From NCBI GenBank assembly GCA_030847615.1, contig JAUMIR010000004.1, positions 228,698,501-228,762,500 on the forward strand: DNA of 64,000 nucleotides, read 5' to 3'. Source of the DNA: Gambelia wislizenii (lineage: Eukaryota; Chordata; Lepidosauria; Squamata; Crotaphytidae). The translations under genes and the position numbers were made by a program. Position 1 is the first letter of the stretch. Each line of letters starts with the position of its first letter. Positions 54,973 to 63,605 of the stretch are shown here, piece after piece. Below the pieces are notes generated by a model. The model worked only from the letters and a program-made list of their open reading frames with translations, searched no databases and was not told the origin of the DNA.

Positions 54973-55393
54973 GTTCATTGTTGTACTTTCAAGTTGACTT
55001 TGATTTATACCGACCCATCATAAGGTTTTCTTGACAAGATTTATTCAGAGTTGACTGTTCATTGCCTTTCTCTTGGCTGAGATAGTATGACTTGCTCAAA
55101 GTCACCCAGTGGGTCTCCATGGTTGAGCAGGAATTAAAATCCTGATTTCCATGAATCCTTCATACTACACAATTATAATGCTATTATTCCACTTTAATTT
55201 TCCATGGTTCCATCCTATGAAATCCTGGGACCTGTTGTCTAGTGAGGCACCAGAGCTCTCTGGCTGAGAATTCTGCCCCTTCCTAAAATGCAAAATCATG
55301 GTATGTTACCATGCCAGTTAAAGGGGAACGGTGTAGTGTGAATGGTCTCCTGGAGTCCTATCCCAGCACTCAAACCACTAAACCACCCTAGTT
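54973..55393 (-). mobile_element. Sauria-SINE-like element split by a MITE
   Basis: The tail and body lie at 54973-55154 ('ttgttgtactttcaagttga', 'gcctttctcttggctgagat', 'gtcacccagtgggtctccat'). The tRNA head lies at 55345-55393 ('gtcctatcccagcactcaaa...'). The break falls in the B-box region and is filled by the MITE at about 55155-55344. Confidence 0.78.
55155..55344. mobile_element. Palindromic MITE inside the SINE
   Basis: Left 'ttcatactacacaatt...ccactttaattttccatgg' mirrors right 'ccatgccagttaaaggggaa...gtgtagtgtgaatgg'. The interior 'gaaatcctgggacctgttgt' is shared with 62823-63042. The flanking SINE bases (gatttcca / ggtctcct) are consistent with a decayed 8-bp duplication but do not prove one. 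Confidence 0.7.
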
Positions 55394-55708
55394 ATCATAT
55401 ACTAATATATATGTAAAGAAACAAAACTTGAAATAACTCTCATAATTTCAACAGAAACCCAATGCATCTTCTATAATGGTGAAGATAGAGACCAGATGCT
55501 AATAGAAGACAGGCAAGTTAAATACAGTACCTACTTATAGTTCTTTATCCTTAAACTAGACTTGGACTTAGGATTCAAAGACATAGCTGTGTTAGTCCGG
55601 ATCAGTATACAAAGGGATCGTGTAGCAACTATGAGACTGAGAGAAAGAACTTGGTAGCACAAGCTTTTGTAGACTTAAGTCTACTTCATCAGATGCAATT
55701 TGGACTTG
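55394..55708. other. Unique sequence, no gene seen
   Basis: 'caaagacatagctgtgttagtccggatcagtatac...gcaagcttttgtagactta' near 55577-55690 resembles a dispersed repeat edge, but I cannot assign it. Confidence 0.35.
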
Positions 55709-56040
55709 AAACTTTATCAGACACGGAAAGTAGGCATCATAAGGATGCCACATAACTGTGAAAGGGTGCACAGATCAGACAACGTTGCCCTTTCTTGGTT
55801 ATAAAGAGCCCAAAAGCTGTGCTTTTTAATCGATGGCTTAAGCCAACAATAGATCTCCCTGCTGTTTTTTTGCCAGCATTGCCAGCATGCGATACCTCTG
55901 TCCCTTTAAATCTCGGACTTACCCCGACAATGGGTGGTCAGGCGCAAATGCTTCTGTATCAGATCAGGACATCCAGGTAAGTTTGGCTCTTTTTATTACC
56001 CTCCCTTAGTTACTTGGAAGTGTGTGTGTGTGCTTGGTGT

Positions 56041-56998
56041 GATGCTGATGATGCTGCCCTTGTTGCCCACACAGAAGCAGCTCTGCAGCGCCTAACATCC
56101 TGCTTCGCAACAGCTGCAGAGCTGTTTGGGCTGGAAGTCAACCTGAAGAAAATGGAAGTTCTCTACCAGCCTGCACCACAGGAAGAACACCACTGTCCCC
56201 ACATTGCCATCGGCAAATCTGTGCTTAAGTCCGTTCAGCAGTTCATCTACCTGGGAAGCATCATCTCCTCAGATGCCAAGATTGACAAAGAGATCGGTCA
56301 CAGATTAGCAAAGGCATATAGCGCATTTGGAAGACTTTACAAAAGAGTCTGGAGTAACAAACACCTGAGGTGAAGCACAAAAGTCAGTGTGTATACAGCC
56401 ATTGTATTGTCTATTCTGCTTTATGGTCTGAAACATGGGTCACTTATCGCCACCACTTAGGACTCCTCAAACGTTTTCATCCGTGCTGTATACGCACAAT
56501 CCTAAATATACACTGGACTATGTGACGACTGTTGCTGTCCTTGAGCAAGCAGGGATCACCAGCATTGAGGCCATGATATTGAGAACACAGCTGTGCTGGG
56601 CAGGGCATGTTTCTAGGATGGAAGATCATCGCCTCCCCAAAATAGTACTCTACGGTGAACTCGCCACGGGTCAGCATAAGAGGGGCGCTCAAAAAAAGCG
56701 ATACAAGGACTCCCTGAAACAACATCTCAGGCTCAGCCAAATTGACCACCAACAATGGTCCGCCCTCGCCTCACATCGGGAGGCATGGAGACGCACTATC
56801 CACAATGCTGCAGCCTTATTTGAGAACTCACGCCGAACAAGTCTTGAAGAGAAACGACAACGCAGAAAGAATCACAACCCGGAAACATCACCCAAGGAGA
56901 CCTTCTGCTGTGCTTTCTGCAACCGGACTTGTTTATCTCAGATTGGCCTTTTTAGTCACCAGTGCGCTTGCAGAAAGTGCGGGATGAGTCCTTCCTGA
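56041..56998 (+). pseudogene. LINE copy C: RT C-terminal domain with Cys/His finger (broken)
   Basis: The frame to 56373 reads ADDAALVAHTEAALQR, FGLEVNLKKMEVLYQPAP and FIYLGSIISSDAKIDKEIGH, and stops at a TGA where copy B has QSTK. After a frameshift, 56435-56998 continues with VTTVAVLEQAGITSIEAMIL, CWAGHVSRMEDHRLPK and the terminal finger CAFCNRTC...SHQCAC, in which the arginine of copy B is a cysteine. The product is inactive. Confidence 0.83.
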
Positions 56999-57020
56999 AT
57001 CTTCGTTTGGGAAGAAAAGC

Positions 57021-57055
<35 letters not shown>

Positions 57056-57065
57056 AGGGAGGGAG
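56041..57065 (+). mobile_element. Non-LTR retrotransposon with zinc-finger-like C-terminus, copy C
   Basis: It is inserted in the preceding DNA transposon. Its 5' truncation falls inside the catalytic RT box: it begins with the codons for DADDAALVAHT. The 3' end carries a (GA)n then (GGGA)n tail at 57029-57064. Confidence 0.87.
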
Positions 57066-57270
57066 TTTGAATTACCTGTGCAATGAAATTGTGCAATATT
57101 TCAAATGAGGAAGTGAAAGTGGCTCCGTTCACTTCCTCTTCATTCCCGGAGGAGCCTTTGCTGGGAAAGGAGGTGAGTGGGGGGGGGACGTTCTTTTGCC
57201 AGCATAAAAATGCTTTTTTTTTTATGCTGGCAAAAGAACATTTAAAGCAATGTGTCTGATAAAGTCCTTG

Positions 57271-58614
57271 ATTGCTCTACAAATAGAGGATATCTTCAAA
57301 TAGAAGACGTCTCTGACACTCATTCAAACAGAAGACTACTTCTGTAATACTGAGCACTTTATCATTCTAGAAGAAATGGGAGGTCATGGGAAGTTTAAAG
57401 CAATGTTGGAGAAACTCTAAACAACAAATTTAATCTGAAAGAAGTGTGTGTATGGTGCATTCCATTAACGGGCAGGACTAAAGGCAAAAGGGTGAGAACA
57501 AACACAACTTTAAAAATAACTTTAAAAGTATTGCTACCAATACCTGAACACAGGAGTCCGTTCATGAGTCTGTTTAAAACTTTTAAAATGGGGGAAAAGT
57601 ACAAAACCTAGGAAAACACCAAACAATGGCATCATGGGGAAAGGATGGTGGCAGTCCGGGGATCACCAGGACTGGATTTAGTTAAAGGACATGTGGCTTA
57701 AAAGACACATCAGTAATGGAATACTCAGTTACTTCTTTATGCAAGAAGAGAACAGCAACATTGAACTCATGATTCCATCCAGATGTATCTAAATCCAATG
57801 CCTCCTAGTGACATAACTATATAATGACATTATCCACAAATGATTGCTCCAGGAAATGCCCCTGACCTCTTTCTTTTGCTGTGAGCTCTTGGCTTCTGTC
57901 ATTGCTTTTTAGGAAGCAAGAAGGAAAATTGCTGTGAAAAGCCCAGGAAAATTGGCAAGCCCAATATGCTCTTAGTTTAAAAAAAAAAATTAAAAAGCTT
58001 TTTAAAAATCTGATGGTTCACAAAGAAAGAAAAATGCCTATGAGCACTATATGAACACCTCTGCGGCTCTGTGCACACACACTAAAACTCAAAAACGGCA
58101 CTCCAACCACCACATGAACAGACACTTGGGAACTTGTGTTCCCTGGTGGGAAGCATCCAGCTCCTGAGAATTCCATCCACTGAAAATACACAGCTATGTG
58201 AAGCCATTCGAATCAGCCAGCCACACATCTGAGAATGCACATTTTCACGGAAACTCCGGGAAACGCTGTGAATCCTTTTTTCTCGAGTTTCTGGAATTTT
58301 TCGGATGGGAGGTGTCCCCAAATATATTATGGATCATATTTGGCCAGATCGTAGTCTATTTGAACCAAAGGAGGTATATATTAAATGTGTAGACAAACCG
58401 TTTGTCAAGTTTCATGCTGGCATTATGACTGAACATTTGCAATAATTATCTTCTTCTTTAAAAGCAAGTGGCCAGCATTTCATGAAGAGATACAAGAATC
58501 AAGGTTAAATCTGATGTAGCTCTGCATACTTAAAACAAAAACCTTGGTGGTCTTGTAACTGGATTATTAACTTTTTATGCATTATATTAATGTTGTAGCA
58601 TATCTGCAGCTTTA
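57271..58614. other. Unique sequence, no gene seen
   Basis: No LINE, SINE or TIR signature. Frames at 58082-58321 and 58198-58392 overlap each other on opposite strands and show no domain. Confidence 0.35.
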
Positions 58615-58909
58615 GGGCTTACTGCACTCCAAAGAAAAGCGGCAGGGGAGCAGGAACGTTTCGTCTTCCGTACTGCCTTACCTCATGACATCGTTGTTCT
58701 TTTGCTCCTGTCCCATGGGGGACCAAGGTAAAACTGCATCTTTTTGCTAACTGGAAAAACCCATTAGCAAAAAGACTCAGTTTTACCTCAGTTCCCCATG
58801 GGACCAGAACAAAAGAACAGTGGAAGATTGACAACGTCATACAGAAAGGCAGCGCAGAAGACGGAAAATTCCTGCTGTGTTGCCACTTTTTTTGGAGTGT
58901 GGTAAGGCC
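58615..58909. mobile_element. Foldback element with gggcttac ends
   Basis: Arms of about 140 bp pair: left 'cttactgcactccaaagaaa', 'ttgttcttttgctcctgtcc' and 'ggtaaaactgcatctttttgctaa'-like sequence (first 20 bases strongest) mirror the right arm, ending 'tttggagtgtggtaaggcc'. The centre is near 58756. Flanks tta and tca differ by one base. It is non-coding. Confidence 0.75.
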
Positions 58910-58964
58910 TCAGTGAGCATTAGAACAACATTTAAAACTAAGTTAAAGCACAAAGAAACTTGGG

Positions 58965-59040
58965 AAGTCAAAGGCTTTCACGGCCGGCATCCATAGATTT
59001 TCCCTGGTTTTTCTCCGGGGTGTGAGGCACAGCCTCACAG
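58965..59040 (+). mobile_element. Penelope-like terminal fragment
   Basis: 'tcaaaggctttcacggccgg' and 'catccatagattttccctgg...gtgtgaggc' match the terminal sequence expected beside the Penelope element at 51430 (tgggttttttctaggctgtgaggcc). It is about 75 bp. Confidence 0.65.
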
Positions 59041-59135
59041 TCCAAAAAAACAAAAAACAAAAAAACCAAGGAAAATCTACAAAGAAACTTGTTTTAAAAA
59101 CTGAATTTGGACTTCACTTTTATACTCAACAAAGT

Positions 59136-59235
59136 ATGGAGATGCAACATTTTGGGACTGCAACTCCCAGAACTATTGTAGCCATACTGGCTTGGAATTC
59201 TGGGAACTGTAATCCAAAAAGTAATGTTTTCAAGC
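59136..59235. mobile_element. Palindromic hAT-like MITE remnant
   Basis: 'acattttgggactgcaactcccagaa' pairs imperfectly with 'ttctgggaactgtaatccaaaaag'. It is related in sequence to 17965-18105. No target duplication is resolved. Confidence 0.55.
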
Positions 59236-59277
59236 CACTTACCCAAGAAAAAATCTCATTCAACAGGATTAACCTCC

Positions 59278-59500
59278 AAGTGTCCCAGTTTGACAGGAAG
59301 AGTCCTATTTAATCTTCTGTCATCCCACTTTCACAGCTGCTTTTAAAATATCCCAGTTTCTCTCTCTGCCCACTTTCTCCCATTGTTTTCAGCTTACTTC
59401 AGTTGCTGCAAACTGAGTCCAAAACAGTACAAATGTAGTTTGCACACAATTAGCTCTAATGTTGCTTGACCACATGTGCCTTGGTTTTCATCTGTGAAAT
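59278..59500 (+). repeat. Unclassified dispersed repeat, copy 1
   Basis: It shares an ordered series of strings with 61820-62010 and 62790-63090: 'tcagcttacttcagttgctg', 'taaaatatcccagttt', 'gcttgaccacatgtgcc' and 'ggttttcatctgtgaaat'. I do not recognise the family. Confidence 0.6.
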
Positions 59501-59743
59501 GATGGCAGATATGAGTATAGGCCTATCCTGTCATTTAGAGGGGAAAGTATATACATTTAGACCTTTAAGAAATTTAAAGAACCATAGCATTACACAGTGG
59601 TTATATTATCCACCTAGTAAGCTAATAAATATAGAAGTCTCTTGTAAAAGATTTCTTGGAGATCACAGCCTTAACTCTGGTTGTCCAAAAGGAGAACATA
59701 AGAATTGTGTCAGATCAGACCAAAGGCCTATCTCATTCTAATA

Positions 59744-60082
59744 CAGGTTGAGTATCCTTTATCTGGAAATTCAAAATACTCCAAAATCCAAAATTGTCCA
59801 CATGGGTGGCTGAGATAGTGACATCTTTGCTTTCTGATGGTTCAATGTACACAAAATGCACAATGTTTCAAGCACAAAATTATTCAAAATATTGTGTATA
59901 AAAATTACCTTCAGGCTATGTGTTTAAGGTATATATGAAAAATAAATAAATTTTGTGTTTAGACTTGGGCCCCATCTCCAAGATATCTCATTATGTATAT
60001 GGAAATATTCCAGAATCTGGGGGAAAAATCTGAAATCCAAAACACTTCTGGTCCCAAGCATTTCAGATAAGGGATACTCAAC
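59744..60082. mobile_element. Tigger (pogo) MITE resembling mammalian MER2
   Basis: The ends are caggttgagtatcctttatc and the complementary gataagggatactcaac, flanked by TA at 59742-59743 and 60083-60084. At 339 bp, its interior strings such as 'ccacatgggtggctgagata', 'gctttctgatggttcaatgt', 'gatatctcattatgtatatg' and 'ctggtcccaagcatttcaga' match, in order, what I remember of the human MER2 consensus. TA duplications and CAGGTTGAGTATCC ends are those of Tigger elements. It has no transposase. Confidence 0.85.
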
Positions 60083-60419
60083 TAGTATGCAAATGTATGC
60101 AGATTTAATCAATTAATGAATCAGTTTAAACTCTTATGATTAATCAACTGAAATTCCTTTAATCACTTGAGAGCTCTGAAAAGTAATAACTTTCTACACA
60201 AGCAAACCTCTCAGAATTTAAAGTTTGATCCCTCATCTATTTCTTGAGCCATATGTAAATGCTGCTGATGTCAACAAACATCTAGAAGGATTTAATGCAC
60301 CAAGAGTTCCATTTATAGTGCTGGTGCCTGGTAGTAAAACAAAGCCTTCAGCCTGCCAATGCTCCCATAATGTAGCATGGGGAGGGGCAAAATTTACTGT
60401 CATGGGGGATAGACAGCAC

Positions 60420-60570
60420 AGTGGGCCCTTGGTATCCCCTGGGGTTTGGTTCCAGGACCCCCCGTGGATCCCAAAAATCCATGGATGTTCAAGTCCCATT
60501 ATATACAATGGCATCGTAAAATGATGTCCTTTATACAAAATGGCAAAATCAAGGTTTGGTTTTGAGGAGG
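60420..60570 (+). mobile_element. Tigger-like end fragment
   Basis: 'cagtgggcccttggtatccc', 'ggtttggttccaggaccccc' and 'ggcaaaatcaaggtttgg' look like one end of a Tigger-type element. The opposite end is not found, so it is partial. Confidence 0.65.
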
Positions 60571-60639
60571 CACATGAAGAAGTGTGCTGTTCAGCAAGGC
60601 ACTTTCAAAATCATTTATCATGTGGTTCTGTAATATACT

Positions 60640-61293
60640 GTGGAGCACTGGAGAGAGAGTTATAAAAAAGATCTAGGAGTCTTAATGGACCACAAGCTGA
60701 ACATGAGTCAGCAGTGTGATGCAGCAGCTAAAAAAGCCAATGTGATTCTAGGCTGCATTAATAGGAATATAGTATCTAGATCAAGGGAAGTAATAGTGCC
60801 ACACTATTCTGCTTTGGTCAGATCTCACCTGGAATACTGTGCCCAGTTCTGGGCAACACAATTCAGGAAAGATATTGAGAAGCTAGAACGTGTCCAGAGG
60901 AGGGCGACCAGGATAGTGGGAGGTCTGGAAGCCATGCCCTATGAGGAGTGGCTTAGGGAGCTGGTTATGTTTTGTCTGGAGAAGAGAAGGTTGAGAGGTG
61001 TCATGATAGCCATGTTTAAATATTTGAAGGGATGTCATACTGAGGATGGAACAAGCTTGTTTTCTGCTGCTCCAGAGACTAGGACACAGAGCAATGGATG
61101 CAAACTACAGGAAAAGCAATTCCACCTAAACATTAGGAAGAACTTCCTGTCAGTAGGAGCTGTTCAGAAGTTGAATACCATGCCTTGTAGTGTGGTGGAG
61201 TCTCCTTCTTTGGGGGTTTTTAAACAGAGGCTGGATGGCCATCTGTCGGGAATGATTTTATGTGTATTCCTGCATGGCAGGGGGTTGAACTAG
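60640..61293 (+). pseudogene. CR1 ORF2 C-terminal fragment
   Basis: An open frame of 217 codons runs from [20 protein letters not shown] through [37 protein letters not shown] and [11 protein letters not shown] to [12 protein letters not shown]. It reads past the usual stop into the 3' UTR, to HGRGLN. The RT core is absent. It has stayed open despite divergence, which is likely chance for a fragment this short. Confidence 0.88.
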
Positions 61294-61337
61294 ATCACCC
61301 TTGTGGTCTCTTCCAACTCTATGATTCTACGATTCTA
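60640..61337 (+). mobile_element. CR1 LINE, 5'-truncated, copy 3
   Basis: It ends in ctatgattctacgattcta (degenerate ATTCTATGA repeats). The coding part matches the copies at 14607 and 19808 but is more diverged. Confidence 0.9.
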
Positions 61338-61819
61338 GGAGGTTTTATTTAGGTCAAGAAGACTAGTTGCCTCTGAAGAAGATATTATTCAAGAATCAGG
61401 AAATCAGGATTCAAGGATCAGCTCTATCTTTAAAATTCCTGAGCTTACCAGATGGAGTGAAGATGCAGCTGTAGCAAGGTCAGTTACAGCCATGACACAC
61501 ATCTGGCCATTAGCTAAATAAGTTTGTTTATTTAGGTAGTTCTGCTTCATCCTATATCTGAAGATCTTAGGCAAGGTAAAGCCAATAAAACAAAATTAGA
61601 AAATCTAAAACAATTTAAAACAACTCAGTAAGGTAAAACCACTGTATAAGTCTTCCACCCCATCAAGCCATGATCACTACACCCCATAAGCAAGTGAAAA
61701 GGCAACTTTTAATTTGGCACTGAAAAGAAGGCAGCATTGATTCACTCACAATTGGGCCTCCAAAAAGAGGGCAATACTGTACATAACTGGGGGGAAGGCA
61801 GAGCAGAAAAGGTTTATAT
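61338..61819. other. Unique sequence, no gene seen
   Basis: No recognisable feature. Confidence 0.35.
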
Positions 61820-62035
61820 GAGTACACCATAGTCCCTATTTGGCAGGAACAGTCCTGATTTACTGTCTGTAATTCTATTTAACTGTTTTTAAAATGTCCC
61901 ACTTATTCTCTCTTCCTCCCACTTAACCACCTTGTCCTTAGCTTACTTCACTTGCTGTAAATTGAGTTCAAAGTGCAAAAGTAAATTGTATTCAATTAAC
62001 TCATCAGGTAGAGGGGAGAGGAGGGGGCAGAATTG
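61820..62035 (+). repeat. Unclassified dispersed repeat, copy 2 (first part)
   Basis: It corresponds to 59278-59465 ('gcttacttcacttgctgtaa', 'ttaaaatgtcccactt'). The continuation appears after inserted SINE and LINE debris at about 62790-62822 and again after the MITE at 63048. Confidence 0.55.
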
Positions 62036-62319
62036 TTTAATTTAATTTAATTTAATTAGGTATTTATACCCCGCTCTTCAGCCACAAAGCCTATCAGAGC
62101 AGCTTACAAATTGTTAAGCAATAGCAATTTACATATCTACACCGCATTAAGTGGTTTCCAGTGTGTGTTAGCTAATTGCCCCCACAAGCTGGGTACTCAT
62201 TTTACTGACCTACGAAAGGATGGAAGGCTGAGTGGACCTTGGAGGCTCCCTGGGATCAAACTTGCAATGTAGTGACTTGCAGTACTGGCATTTAACCACT
62301 GTACCACCAGGGGTCCCTA
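62036..62319 (-). mobile_element. tRNA-derived SINE with L2-like tail, copy 2
   Basis: It is collinear with 38909-39188 ('accccgctcttcagccacaa', 'ttagctaattgcccccacaa', 'cgaaaggatggaaggctgag', 'tggcatttaaccactg'). On minus, the head reads 'tggtggtacagtggttaaat'. The 3' tail is (TTAAA)n, seen as (TTTAA)n at 62036-62056. Confidence 0.85.
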
Positions 62320-62339
62320 GGAATCTTGCCTTTCCTTAT

Positions 62340-62725
62340 AGAATCAGCAAAAGCAAACTATGTTTTAAATATATTTGAAGTGTCTTTAACTGTTTTTAAT
62401 GATGTTTTAAACAATAATAGAGTGTAATTCTCTTTTTACTTTTGTAAATTAATGTTCTAGCTCTAGTTCGTCTAAAGGAAAGAGGAGGAGGCCAGAGATG
62501 GCAGGACCATAAATAAGGTGAGCTCCGCCCCTGCCTCCTCCCTGCCATGGCGTGGAACACCATGGCCAATGATATGCCTTTCTATCCTGTGTGTTCATTA
62601 ACACTCCCCCCCGACACAATAATGTGTAGTGTTTGGCGGGTGGGGGTGGTTGATCTCTTTAAATTATGGTAAGCTGCCTTGAATCTCATCAGGTAAAAAG
62701 GTGGGATATAAATTAAATCAGTCAA
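62340..62725 (+). repeat. Decayed LINE 3' UTR and tail (L2-type)
   Basis: AT-rich sequence leads to 'ggtaagctgccttgaatctc...aaaaaggtgggatataaattaaat', a degenerate form of the L2-type 3' end. No coding part is left. Confidence 0.5.
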
Positions 62726-62822
62726 TCACTGCTGCAGCCTCTCTTAGCTTGTGCATTCTTCCTGACTAATATTTTTGCCATCTTGACCACACTTTGTTGT
62801 TGCTTAACCACATGTGTCCCAG

Positions 62823-63042
62823 GCTGCCTCTGCACTGCAGAAATAATCCAGTTTGACACTGCTTTAACTATCATGGCTCCATCCTATGGAATCCTGGGAT
62901 CTGTAGTTTGTTTTGACACCAGAGTTCTCTGACAGAGAAGGCTAAATATTTCACAAAACTATAGAGCCCAGGATTTCATGGCATTGAGCCGTGGCAATTA
63001 AAGCGGTGTCAAACTGGATTATTTCTGCAGTGTAGATGCAGC
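62823..63042. mobile_element. Palindromic MITE with about 90-bp TIRs
   Basis: Left gctgcctctgcactgcagaa, aataatccagtttgacac and tcctatggaatcctgggatc are mirrored on the right, ending tgcagtgtagatgcagc. A 5-bp direct repeat cccag lies at 62818-62822 and 63043-63047. The sequence continues on both sides as the dispersed repeat of 59278, confirming the borders. It has no coding capacity. Confidence 0.85.
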
Positions 63043-63047
63043 CCCAG

Positions 63048-63605
63048 TTTTCATTTGTAAAATATTAGAGGCTATGGTACACAGACAATCCTGATTCTCG
63101 AAGAAGCTATACAGTCTTTTGTACATAAGTGTACTGGGTCCAAACAGCAAGAACGGCAGTAGGTCTGACGTCCATATTTTGTCAGTATCTTTACAGAGTA
63201 TTTAGGCAGGGCACAGAAGGGATCTACATTTCCACCCCAGTTCCAGCCCTTCTTTCAGACCACATGTGTACATATCTCATAATCACATCTGTCTCTGGCC
63301 TTGTTTTACACTTCACATTATGATGTTACTTCTTAATCCACATTTTTCACTCCCATAGAGATACCAAAGTATGAAAGAAAACACATCTGCCTGACCTTTA
63401 TATCATGTCAATTTTTGCTAAGATAACAAAATAAGATGAGGGAAGGACTGGGACCCATGTTGAGGTTATTTTGCCCAGCGAAGTTTATAGCCCAGTGTGC
63501 CATTCACAACTGATGTAAGTTACTTCAGTGTTGTACTTGGGAATACTAACACATTTTGCCTGAAATGCAACACAGGGAGAAACTGCTTTCTTGGTCTCTC
63601 TCTGA
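63048..63605. other. Unique sequence, no gene seen
   Basis: The first 40 bases continue the dispersed repeat ('cagttttcatttgtaaaata'). The rest is unrecognised. Confidence 0.35.

Larger units (their letters stand above)
55709..57267 (+). mobile_element. TIR-family DNA transposon, type A, split by a LINE
   Basis: The left end (aa)actttatcagacac and right end tctgataaagtcc are flanked by ttg on both sides (55706-55708, 57268-57270). The left part runs to about 56040 and the right part from about 57066. Both align with 21202-21782, apart from roughly 30 bp lost at the junction. The hairpin (ttcttttgccagcataaaaa / tttatgctggcaaaagaa) at 57191-57240 is almost perfect. Confidence 0.82.

Noticed and set aside
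59700..59743. Possible SINE scrap (cagatcagaccaaaggccta) beside the MER2-like element
   Set aside because: It resembles a common sauropsid repeat, but only about 40 bp remain and I cannot define borders.
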